In this document: positions 21,749 to 29,441 of the stretch, in pieces
How positions within the stretch are numbered: the first letter of the stretch is position 1
How the letters are laid out: the number at the start of each line of letters is the position of its first letter
From: Mucilaginibacter rubeus
GTDB taxonomy: Bacteria; Bacteroidota; Bacteroidia; Sphingobacteriales; Sphingobacteriaceae
Reading direction: 5' to 3'
NCBI RefSeq assembly: GCF_003286415.2
Contig: NZ_CP043450.1
Coordinates: 5,208,001-5,272,000, forward strand
DNA: 64,000 nt
Translations under genes and position numbers: made by a program
The notes under the pieces: generated by a model
Told to the model about the DNA's origin: nothing
Seen by the model: the letters and a program-made list of their open reading frames with translations, nothing else
Database searches by the model: none

Positions 21749-21954
21749 ATATTATTGTTTTTTGCTACTGAGCAAACGGTTTTAACCATTACAAAACCTT
21801 TATGAAACAATGAGGTAGCATGTACTGCTGTGCGGCCAATTATTGCTGTTTCCTTTTTTTGCTCGAACTGGTAAGTTACACCCAAAATAAGGGCAAACAT
21901 TACCGGGATCAATAACATGATAAAAGGATTTGAATTTTTGATAAGCGTTTTCAT
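21742..21954 (-). CDS. Small membrane protein upstream of ABC transporter
   Basis: 70 residues from MKTLIKNSNPF. One strong membrane helix (FIMLLIPVMFALILGVTY, about 11-28) is followed by a charged stretch (QFEQKKE) and a weaker tail. I do not recognise a family. The frame overlaps the ATPase start by 7 bases, so it could be a leader gene coupled to it. Because there is no other support, a chance frame remains possible, though the sharply bounded helix after a basic N-terminus speaks for a real peptide. Confidence 0.5.
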   Translation of the reverse strand: MKTLIKNSNPFIMLLIPVMFALILGVTYQFEQKKETAIIGRTAVHATSLFHKGFVMVKTVCSVAKNNNIW

Positions 21955-22036
21955 TGTGAGTGGTGATTTTATACAACAAAGGAATATCAAAAAAATAACC
22001 TGCTAAAATCATTTAGACCAACTCACTTTGTTTATA

Positions 22037-22093
22037 GATGAACGGTTTTATATACCTTTTAACCGGTTCATCGATAATAAAAGCCAGTTCATC
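22037..22093. promoter_or_regulatory. Candidate LytTR-type binding sites
   Basis: Three GTTCATC boxes. CCGGTTCAT (22063-22071) and CCAGTTCAT (22084-22092) are direct repeats exactly 21 bases apart. A third, ACCGTTCAT, is inverted at 22046-22038 and fully matches the 9-base LytTR consensus [TA][AC][CA]GTTN[AG][TG]. AgrA-type regulators bind such repeats spaced 21 bases. The sites lie between the ABC operon (minus) and the LytS kinase gene (plus). Confidence 0.6.
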
Positions 22094-22195
22094 GAAAAAA
22101 AGGGCGGCTACATATAAATAACCGGCCGATATCATTATCAAAATATTAAATTAGATGCCATACCCATAAACAAAAAGAGGATTTAAAAACAGCGA

Positions 22196-23251
22196 ATGGA
22201 GGCTTCATTACCATTACCAAAACCCAGAACCGGCATTAAAACTGCCTGGATAATTTTTTGGCACCTGTTTTTCTGGACGGCCATTATATCCTTTTTTGTT
22301 TTCCTTGCCCGATTAAACGATGCGCAGCTCAGCAGCAAGGAGCTACTGGTGATATTTTTATTATATCCTACCATCAATATCAGTCTGTTTTACCTTAACT
22401 ATCTCATTTACATACCCAATTTTCTTAATAAAAAACAATACTGGAAATACGCCGCTGCGGTGCTGGCAAGCATTGTGATTTATGGTATAGGTAAATACGG
22501 TGTTGGGCTTATATTTAAAGATATTGTACTGGTTCATCAAAAAGGCCATGTAACCGGTTTTGCTACTTATTTTTACAGCAGCATATTTACCAGCCTCATA
22601 TTTGTGTTTTTGAGCACGGCCTTAAAATTCAGTACCGACTGGTTCCTGAACGAACGGATTCAGCGCGACCTGGAAAACCAGCGATTAATTGCCGAGCTGG
22701 CTTTTCTGAAATCGCAGATCAACCCGCATTTTCTGTTCAACTCTTTAAATAGCATTTACTCACTGGCCTATCAGCGTTCAGAAACCACCCCGGAGGCCAT
22801 TTTAAAGCTTTCGGAAATTATGCGTTATATGCTCTATGAGTGTAACGATAATAAAGTTGATCTGAGTAAAGAACTTCAATACCTGCAAAACTATATCGAC
22901 CTGCAAAAGATCCGCTTTGGCAGCAAGGCTTTTATTGATTTTAAGGTTGATGGCAACATTACCGATCAGAAAATAGAGCCACTGTTGCTCATCGCCTTTA
23001 TTGAAAATGCTTTTAAACACGGCGTTGCCAATGATATTAACTCGCCAATTAAACTGCTTATCAACGTGGCCGATGGCAAACTTCATTTCTACATTCAAAA
23101 CAAAAAACACAACAATAACCGCGACGCGGTGGGCGGGATTGGTTTAATAAATGTACAACGACGGCTCGATTTGCTTTATCCTGACAGGTATTCCTTAAAA
23201 ATCAGAGATGAAGAATATACCTACACTTGCGAATTATCAATAGATTTATAG
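22196..23251 (+). CDS. LytS/YehU-type sensor histidine kinase
   Basis: 351 residues. Four membrane helices (about 20-145: AWIIFWHLFFWTAIISFFVFL, LLVIFLLYPTINISLFYL, YAAAVLASIVIYGIGKY, SSIFTSLIFVFLSTAL) precede the His_kinase domain, with the phospho-accepting His178 in SQINPHFLFNSLNS. A degenerate ATPase follows (PLLLIAFIENAFKHGV, GGIGLINVQRRLDLLY). Such kinases sense envelope signals and phosphorylate LytTR regulators. The matching regulator is two genes downstream at 24660. It lies divergent from an ABC exporter, with LytTR-like boxes in between. Confidence 0.93.
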   Translation: MEASLPLPKPRTGIKTAWIIFWHLFFWTAIISFFVFLARLNDAQLSSKELLVIFLLYPTINISLFYLNYLIYIPNFLNKKQYWKYAAAVLASIVIYGIGKYGVGLIFKDIVLVHQKGHVTGFATYFYSSIFTSLIFVFLSTALKFSTDWFLNERIQRDLENQRLIAELAFLKSQINPHFLFNSLNSIYSLAYQRSETTPEAILKLSEIMRYMLYECNDNKVDLSKELQYLQNYIDLQKIRFGSKAFIDFKVDGNITDQKIEPLLLIAFIENAFKHGVANDINSPIKLLINVADGKLHFYIQNKKHNNNRDAVGGIGLINVQRRLDLLYPDRYSLKIRDEEYTYTCELSIDL

Positions 23252-23269
23252 TTATAACCCATTATAACC

Positions 23270-24604
23270 ATGACCTATCTGAAAAATTTGTTTACAGCCC
23301 TGCTTTTAGCGATATCGGCCATTCCAGCTATCGCACAAACCGATCCAAAGGCAACCGAAGTTTGGGACCCGGAACCCGAAGTAGTTTTACCGGGTGTTGG
23401 CAACAAGGCCCCATCAGATGCCATTATTTTATTTGATGGCAAAAACCTTGATAAGTGGACAGATCAGAAAGGTAATAAGCCGGGCTGGATTGTAAAAGAC
23501 GGCATTGCAACCGTTAAACCAGGCAGCGGCTCCATCATTACCAAACAAAACTTTGCCGATTGCCAGCTGCATATCGAATGGCGCACACCCGCCGTTGTTA
23601 AAGGCGAAGGTCAGGAACGCGGCAACAGCGGTGTAATTATGCAAAGCCATTACGAATTGCAAATCCTGGACAGCTATAAAAACCGTACCTATTCAAACGG
23701 ACAGGCCGGTTCTATTTATAAACAATACGTACCACAGGTAAATGCTTCGCTTAAACCGGGCGAGTGGCAAAAGTATGATATCATTTATACAGCCCCGCGC
23801 TTTAATATTGACAGCTCGGTAAAAACACCTGCTTATATTACGGTACTGCACAATGGCGTATTGGTGCAAAACCACGTAGCTATAAAAGGCACTGTGGCAC
23901 ATGTGGGCCAGCCAAAATATCAAAAACATCCCTTCGCCTTACCATTGTTAATACAGGAGCATGAGTTTCCGGTATCATTCCGTAATATCTGGATCAGGGA
24001 GCTTGGTGTTCAAAAGTTGTTGAACGGTAAGGATAAAAAAGGCTGGTATACCTATCTGGATACTTTGGGCAAGGATAACGACATACATAATAACTTTGCT
24101 ATTGAAAACGGCATGGTGCATGTTATGGGTAAATACTTTGGTTACCTGGCCACCCAAAAATCGTACGATAATTATTACCTGAAAGTGGTATTTAAATGGG
24201 GGACCAAACAATACCACCCACGCGAAAAGGGAGCCCGTGACGCGGGTATTTTATACCATTTTGGCGAAGAGGATAAAGATGTGGTATGGCCACGATCAAT
24301 AGAATGCCAGATCCAGGAGGGCGATTGCGGCGATATCTGGTGCGTACAACACACCAGCGTTGTTACGCCAAATAAATCGGCTATTGAGTGGGACCAACAG
24401 CGCGTTTACCGAACCGCCAATTTTGAAAACCCACGGGGCGAGTGGAACACTATTGAAATTATTTGTAACGGCAATCAGATTGAGCACTATGTTAACGGGC
24501 ACCTGGTAAACTGGGGAGTAGCCTCTTTATCGCATGGCCGCATCCTTTTACAATCTGAAGGGGCCGAAATCTGGTATAAATCTGTTGAATTGACGCCGTT
24601 ATAA
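23270..24604 (+). CDS. DUF1080 (3-keto-disaccharide hydrolase) protein, two domains, secreted
   Basis: 444 residues with signal peptide MTYLKNLFTALLLAISAIPAIAQ. Two concanavalin-like DUF1080 modules follow: residues about 45-240 (IILFDGKNLDKW, GNSGVIMQSHYELQILDS, WQKYDIIYTAPRF) and about 245-444 (DKKGWYTYLDTLGKDND, DAGILYHFGEEDKDVVWPRSIECQIQEGDCGDIW, WNTIEIICNGNQIEHYVNG). DUF1080 enzymes hydrolyse 3-keto-glycosides or related sugars; which module is active here is unclear. It lies 18 bases after the LytS kinase and 55 before the LytTR regulator, so all three may be one operon, although nothing links the function. Confidence 0.88.
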   Translation: MTYLKNLFTALLLAISAIPAIAQTDPKATEVWDPEPEVVLPGVGNKAPSDAIILFDGKNLDKWTDQKGNKPGWIVKDGIATVKPGSGSIITKQNFADCQLHIEWRTPAVVKGEGQERGNSGVIMQSHYELQILDSYKNRTYSNGQAGSIYKQYVPQVNASLKPGEWQKYDIIYTAPRFNIDSSVKTPAYITVLHNGVLVQNHVAIKGTVAHVGQPKYQKHPFALPLLIQEHEFPVSFRNIWIRELGVQKLLNGKDKKGWYTYLDTLGKDNDIHNNFAIENGMVHVMGKYFGYLATQKSYDNYYLKVVFKWGTKQYHPREKGARDAGILYHFGEEDKDVVWPRSIECQIQEGDCGDIWCVQHTSVVTPNKSAIEWDQQRVYRTANFENPRGEWNTIEIICNGNQIEHYVNGHLVNWGVASLSHGRILLQSEGAEIWYKSVELTPL

Positions 24605-24659
24605 CAAAAACAGCTCACTAAAAAATTTAGAATAACCATTATTACATTATTTTTACGCT

Positions 24660-25397
24660 ATGATCAGATGTTTGGTAGTTGACGATGAGCCTTTGGCGCT
24701 GCATATTTTGGAAGATTATATATCCAAAATGCCTTTTTTGCAATTGGTTAAAGCCACAACCAACCCTATCGAGGCGCTTACCATGGTGCAGGCCGCCGAA
24801 GCTGATCTGGTATTTTTAGATGTGCAGATGCCCGAACTTACCGGCATCCAGTTTTTAAAAATTGCCAACGGCAAAGCCAAGGTCATTTTAACCACAGCTT
24901 ATCCGCAATACGCGCTTGAAGGCTATGAGCTTGATGTGGTTGATTACCTGCTGAAACCTATCGCGTTTGATCGCTTTTTCAAATCGGTACAAAAAGCTCA
25001 AGGCATTATTCAGCCGGTGCAGGCCAAACCACAACAGGTGGTTGTACAGGCCGAACCTGTGCAGCAGGATGACTTTTCGACGGATTTCATCTTTGTAAAA
25101 ACCGAGCATAAAATTCAGAAGGTTTACCTGCACGATATCATGTTCATAGAAGGTTTAAAAGATTACATCAGCATTTTTACCTCTGCCGAGCGGATCATTA
25201 CCCTGCAAGGCATGAAGAAAATGGAAGATGCCCTGCCCGAAAAACATTTTGTACGCGTACATAAATCGTACATTGTTGCCCTCAATAAAATAGATAGCAT
25301 TGAAAGAAGCCGCATCCAGATAGGCGATAAGATCATCCCCGTAGGCGATACCTATCGCGACGAGTTTTTCAGGATGATTGAGAATAAGAATATTTAG
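24660..25397 (+). CDS. LytTR-family response regulator
   Basis: 245 residues. The receiver domain (1-120) has acidic pair Asp8/Asp9, phospho-acceptor Asp54 in LVFLDVQMPELTG, TTAY and VVDYLLKPI. A glutamine/proline-rich linker (QPVQAKPQQVVVQAEPVQQ) leads to the LytTR DNA-binding domain (150-245: DIMFIEGLKDYISIFTSAERIITLQGMKKMEDALPEKHFVRVHKSYIVALNKI). It is the partner of the LytS kinase at 22196. Its likely targets are the 21-base spaced GTTCATC boxes before that kinase gene. Confidence 0.95.
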   Translation: MIRCLVVDDEPLALHILEDYISKMPFLQLVKATTNPIEALTMVQAAEADLVFLDVQMPELTGIQFLKIANGKAKVILTTAYPQYALEGYELDVVDYLLKPIAFDRFFKSVQKAQGIIQPVQAKPQQVVVQAEPVQQDDFSTDFIFVKTEHKIQKVYLHDIMFIEGLKDYISIFTSAERIITLQGMKKMEDALPEKHFVRVHKSYIVALNKIDSIERSRIQIGDKIIPVGDTYRDEFFRMIENKNI

Positions 25398-25438
25398 GGG
25401 TTAAATTTTCGCGATAAGTCCGAATACCTAATTAATAT

Positions 25439-25550
25439 GTCATTGCGAGCGAAGCGTGGCAATCTTGTAGCCAATGCATATCCGCCCTGTATAGCTACGA
25501 GATTGCCACGTCGCCCCAGTGCTTTTACCACCCCTGCTCCTCGCAATGAC
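25439..25550. repeat. GTCATTGCGAGG-type dispersed inverted repeat, copy 2
   Basis: Starts GTCATTGCGAGCGAAGCGTG and ends CTCCTCGCAATGAC. The internal arms GTGGCAATCTTGTAGC and GCTACGAGATTGCCAC also pair. At 112 bases it is longer than the other two copies because of an extra CAGTGCTTTTACCACCCC stretch. The rest of the 270-base gap shows no gene. Confidence 0.8.
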
Positions 25551-25667
25551 ATGATTTATTTATTCTTCAAATAATCCTTTACTTTACAACTTACCTATTT
25601 AAAAAATATATTTCATAGAAGTGTATTTTTTGTATTTTACGCGGTCATTCATCCTATAAAACACACT

Positions 25668-27890
25668 ATGAGTTACCAGGTAGACCTGACCAATTGCGAC
25701 AGAGAACCCATCCACATCCCCGGAAAAATTCAATCGCACGGTTTTTTGATCGCTGTGAACAGCAAGTCGTACAACATTTCCTATATCAGCCAAAATATTG
25801 AAAGCTATACCGGTGTCAATGCCACCGGGTTATTAGGTAAAAATATTACTGAGCTTGAAGAGCAATTAGCTATAGCGAGCGATACCGCATCATTACAGCA
25901 GTTGTTAAACCTGGCAAAAGGCTCAAAAAGTTCCGACACCATCAACCCATTGGCTATTGATGTAAAGGGAAGTAATTACAACCTTATCATCAGCCATTCG
26001 GTAAATGACCTGGTGCTGGAGTTTGAGCCAACCAAATCAGATCTTGGTTATGATATTCAGAAAACCATTGGCCGTTCGGTAGCCGAGATCCTGAGTGGTA
26101 AAAACTTATCCATACTGCTGCAAAACGCGGCATTCGAAATAAAAAAGATCATCAATTACGACAGGGTGATGATCTATAAATTTAATGAAGACGGCCATGG
26201 CGAGGTTACTGCCGAAGTAAAGAACGATGACCTGGAACCATTTTTAGGTTTACATTACCCGGCATCGGATATCCCCAAACAGGCCCGCGAGCTTTATAAG
26301 ATCAATCTTACCCGTATCATAGCCGATGTAAATTCAGACAGCTCGGCTATTATTACTTACGAGGAAGGGGCAGCACCGCTTGATCTTACCCATTCGGTAT
26401 TGAGGGCAGTGTCGCCTATCCATATCCAGTATTTAAAAAACATGGGCGTCGGGTCGAGCTTTAGTATCTCGCTTATCGCTCATGGTGAACTTTGGGGGCT
26501 CATCGCCTGCCATAATTATTCGCCAAGGTTTATCGACTATAAATCGCGCGATGCCTCTAAACTGATAGGCCAGATCCTCTCGTCGGCATTGGAGTACCGG
26601 CAGGACGAGGAAGATTCGGCAAAACTTCATGAACTGGGCGAGGCTGCCAACACCATTGCCGATTATATTAAAAAGGATACTGATTTTACTTTCGCGTTAA
26701 CCCGCAATAAAGTCACGATAAAAGATGTTACTACCGCCACAGGGGCGGCACTGATATATGACGGCGAAATAAACACCATTGGACAAACACCTACAGAAGG
26801 GCAAATTGCCGATATAGTTGAATGGCTTAAGGTAAATATGGTGGATACTATTTATAGTACTTACCGTTTTCCTGAAATATTCCCGGCGGCAAAAGATTAC
26901 AGCGATGTTGCCACTGGCATTTTATCCTGCAGCCTGTCGCGCGAACTTGGCGAAATGATAATCTGGTTTAAACCAGAACAGGTAAAATCTATCACATGGG
27001 CGGGCAATCCCGAAAAACCGGTTGAGGAAACCGCCGATGGTCTGTTACAACTTTCGCCGCGAAAATCATTTGACAGCTGGACTCAAATTGTTAAAAACAC
27101 GTCCGAAAAGTGGAAACATGACGAGATCACCGCGGTTTTAAAAGTACGGGAAGATGTTATTTATGCCATCAACCGCAAAGCCAATGAAATCAGGATTCTG
27201 AATGAGCGCCTGCAATTGGCCTATGACGAGCTGGATACTTTTAGCTATACCATATCACATGACCTGCGCACCCCGCTGTCATCCATAAAAAACTATTCGG
27301 AGCTTTTACTGGCGAGCAATAAAAGTCTGGATGAACCGGCTAAGAAAATGCTCGACAGGATCATTAAGGGTACCGATAAAATGCACATGCTCATTAAAGA
27401 GATATTGCATTATTCGCGCGTGGGCCGTGCCGAAATAGAGACAACGCCAATTGACATGGGCCTGTTACTAAATGAAATTAAAAGGGAGGTACTATCGGCC
27501 CTTAATCCCGAAAATATTGAATTTACCATTGGTGAAACACCATCCATTCAAGGCGACAGCGTGATGATAACCCAGGTTTTTACTAACCTGATTAACAATG
27601 CTGTTAAATACTCTTCAAAATCAACACCATCAAAAGTTAAGGTTGAGGGGATAGTCAGGAACAGCGAGATCGTTTATTCGGTATCTGATAATGGCGTTGG
27701 TATCGACGTAAATTATTATAACCGTGTATTTGAACTATTTAAACGCATGGATAATGCTCTGGAATTTGAGGGCACCGGCGTTGGCCTTGCCATTGTAAAA
27801 CGTATTGTTGAAAAACACAAAGCGCGTATTTGGTTTGAGAGCAAGTTAGGATTTGGCACGGTTTTTTATATATCTTTTAAAATTAGTTAG
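25668..27890 (+). CDS. Bacteriophytochrome histidine kinase
   Basis: 740 residues with PAS-GAF-PHY-HisKA-HATPase order. The N-terminus DLTNCDREPIHIPGKIQSHG holds Cys10 at the biliverdin-attachment place of DrBphP (Cys24 there). The GAF domain has the invariant YPASDIPKQA (Asp201, Ile202, Pro203). The PHY tongue motif PRKSF is at 464-468. The kinase core has YTISHDLRTPLSS with His531, FTNLINNAVKYS (N box) and DNGVGID, FEGTGVGLAIV (G boxes). It therefore senses red/far-red light through biliverdin and signals by phosphorylation. Two receivers and a heme oxygenase follow directly, forming a full module. Confidence 0.96.
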   Translation: MSYQVDLTNCDREPIHIPGKIQSHGFLIAVNSKSYNISYISQNIESYTGVNATGLLGKNITELEEQLAIASDTASLQQLLNLAKGSKSSDTINPLAIDVKGSNYNLIISHSVNDLVLEFEPTKSDLGYDIQKTIGRSVAEILSGKNLSILLQNAAFEIKKIINYDRVMIYKFNEDGHGEVTAEVKNDDLEPFLGLHYPASDIPKQARELYKINLTRIIADVNSDSSAIITYEEGAAPLDLTHSVLRAVSPIHIQYLKNMGVGSSFSISLIAHGELWGLIACHNYSPRFIDYKSRDASKLIGQILSSALEYRQDEEDSAKLHELGEAANTIADYIKKDTDFTFALTRNKVTIKDVTTATGAALIYDGEINTIGQTPTEGQIADIVEWLKVNMVDTIYSTYRFPEIFPAAKDYSDVATGILSCSLSRELGEMIIWFKPEQVKSITWAGNPEKPVEETADGLLQLSPRKSFDSWTQIVKNTSEKWKHDEITAVLKVREDVIYAINRKANEIRILNERLQLAYDELDTFSYTISHDLRTPLSSIKNYSELLLASNKSLDEPAKKMLDRIIKGTDKMHMLIKEILHYSRVGRAEIETTPIDMGLLLNEIKREVLSALNPENIEFTIGETPSIQGDSVMITQVFTNLINNAVKYSSKSTPSKVKVEGIVRNSEIVYSVSDNGVGIDVNYYNRVFELFKRMDNALEFEGTGVGLAIVKRIVEKHKARIWFESKLGFGTVFYISFKIS

Positions 27891-27892
27891 TT

Positions 27893-28312
27893 GTGAGTTC
27901 GCCCGATATATTATATGTTGAAGATGACGAGGATTTTGCATTCATAATGCAGCATGCCGTACAAGAAGTGAAAGACGGACTTACCGTTAAGATCATTGAC
28001 AATGGGAAAGATGCGTTGGAACAGCTAAAGCAGCTTACCGAAGCAAGGGTAAAACCGAAACTTATACTGCTTGACCTTAACCTGCCGGGCCTTTCGGGCC
28101 TCGATTTGGTGAAACGCATCCGTGAAATCCCGTTTTTAAAATATACGCCGGTTGTATTTTTTTCTACATCCGATAATCCAAAAGATGTCAAAGCATCGCT
28201 TGAATTTGGCGCTAATGCTTATTTAACCAAGCCTGCCGGCTATTTAAACCTGGTGAACTGCGTTGAATCACTGTACAATTTTTGGTTCACTAAAAACCTG
28301 AATGTCAATTAA
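27893..28312 (+). CDS. Response regulator, phytochrome-linked (Rcp1-like)
   Basis: 139 residues, a stand-alone receiver starting with GTG two bases after the phytochrome stop. It has YVEDDEDF (Asp11/Asp12), phospho-acceptor Asp61 in LILLDLNLPGLSG, VVFFSTSD and the lysine in YLTKPAG. Single-domain receivers next to phytochrome kinases (Rcp1 type) are their direct phosphate acceptors. With no output domain it must act through protein contacts. Its last 11 bases overlap the next receiver gene. Confidence 0.92.
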   Translation: MSSPDILYVEDDEDFAFIMQHAVQEVKDGLTVKIIDNGKDALEQLKQLTEARVKPKLILLDLNLPGLSGLDLVKRIREIPFLKYTPVVFFSTSDNPKDVKASLEFGANAYLTKPAGYLNLVNCVESLYNFWFTKNLNVN

Positions 28313-28673
28313 AACGTTGAAAAAAATATTAGTTATTGAGGATGATGCCGATATAGCCGACATCATGGGAATTGCCTTATGCGACAAATATGAAGTTGAG
28401 GTAAAACGCGACGGCTATGAAGTTGTAGCACAAATAGAACGCTTTGCGCCGGATTTGATTTTACTTGATAACTATATAGGACAACGGCAGGCCCGGGAAA
28501 TCATCAAAGAGATCCGCGAGGTTGATGACCACAGAACTATACCCTTTGTATTATTTTCAGGCCATGAAAACATTATTCAACTGGCTGAAAATCTAAACGC
28601 TACATCTTACCTCGCTAAACCCTTTGCACTTGACGATCTTTATAAGTGCATTGATAATATTTTAGCGGCGTAA
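28302..28673 (+). CDS. Response regulator receiver protein
   Basis: 123 residues with IEDDADIAD (Asp14/Asp15), phospho-acceptor Asp56 in LILLDNYIGQRQAREI, FVLFSGHE and SYLAKPFALDDLY. The residues after Asp56 (NYIGQ instead of the usual MPxxxG) are unusual and change the loop that normally holds the active-site threonine side. It overlaps the upstream receiver (ATG inside its last codons) and lies 13 bases before heme oxygenase, so all belong to the phytochrome operon. Possibly a second phosphate acceptor or a phosphate sink. Confidence 0.9.
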   Translation: MSIKTLKKILVIEDDADIADIMGIALCDKYEVEVKRDGYEVVAQIERFAPDLILLDNYIGQRQAREIIKEIREVDDHRTIPFVLFSGHENIIQLAENLNATSYLAKPFALDDLYKCIDNILAA

Positions 28674-28686
28674 AAACGCATACTTT

Positions 28687-29292
28687 ATGCTTCATGAAAA
28701 AATAAAACAAGCTACAGCACATCTGCATGATCAGCTTGAACAAAAAATGTTTGTTGGGCAAATTATGAATGGCTCGCTTACATTTGAACAATATCAAACT
28801 ATATTGACGGTAAACTATGCTACGCACCTTACAGTAGAAGAGTTTTTATTTGACGGTCTCAGCGATGAATTCCGTCAAAAACTGGATATCGGAAACAGGG
28901 TAAAACTACCTTCTCTTCTCCGCGATTTGGAGGAGATCAACTCAGCAACAGGCAGTTCTCCTAAAAATACTCCTGATTTTATTGATCTCAGCAGCGATGC
29001 AGCAATCCTTGGTCCAATGTATGTATTGGAGGGGGCCACCCTTGGAGGCAATGTGATCGTAAAACGGCTTAAAACTAATGAGCATTTGTTCCCGTACAAT
29101 CTGAACTATCATTATTACCAGGTTTACGGAGATCAGCTTGGTTTAAAATGGAAACAATTTTTGGAAGTGCTCAACGCGCTACCTGAAACTGAACACGAAG
29201 CCGCGATACAAAATGCAGTAAGCCTATTTGAGTACATGGCAAATACCAAAGTAGCAACTACTACGGTAACGCTTGTGCCGCCGGAGGTATAA
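28687..29292 (+). CDS. Biliverdin-producing heme oxygenase
   Basis: 201 residues, the usual size of bacterial HmuO/BphO enzymes. The proximal heme ligand is probably His14 in IKQATAHLHDQLE. The distal helix is represented by GPMYVLEGATLGGNVIVKRL with its glycine-rich kink. The enzyme opens heme to biliverdin with release of CO and iron. Being in the same operon as the phytochrome, its role is to supply the chromophore. Confidence 0.93.
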   Translation: MLHEKIKQATAHLHDQLEQKMFVGQIMNGSLTFEQYQTILTVNYATHLTVEEFLFDGLSDEFRQKLDIGNRVKLPSLLRDLEEINSATGSSPKNTPDFIDLSSDAAILGPMYVLEGATLGGNVIVKRLKTNEHLFPYNLNYHYYQVYGDQLGLKWKQFLEVLNALPETEHEAAIQNAVSLFEYMANTKVATTTVTLVPPEV

Positions 29293-29307
29293 AAAATATT
29301 AACCCCC

Positions 29308-29387
29308 GTCATTGCGAGGAACGAAGCAATCGCGAACTATACAGAGCGGCTCTGCCCATCTGGGATTGCTTCGTTCCTCGCAATGAC
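29308..29387. repeat. GTCATTGCGAGG-type dispersed inverted repeat, copy 3
   Basis: The best preserved copy: the first 24 bases (from GTCATTGCGAGGAACGAAGC) and the last 24 (to CGTTCCTCGCAATGAC) are perfect inverted complements around a 32-base centre that includes CTATACAGAGCGGCT, also seen in copy 1. Confidence 0.88.
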
Positions 29388-29394
29388 GAGGTTA

Positions 29395-29433
29395 AACAAG
29401 AAAGGCGATGCTGAAGCATCGCCTTTCTTGTTT
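29395..29433. terminator. Bidirectional terminator
   Basis: A perfect 17-bp stem, AACAAGAAAGGCGATGC and its complement, around loop TGAA, located between the convergent heme oxygenase and ABC exporter genes. T- and A-rich flanks allow function in both directions. Confidence 0.8.
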
Positions 29434-29441
29434 AGGATATC

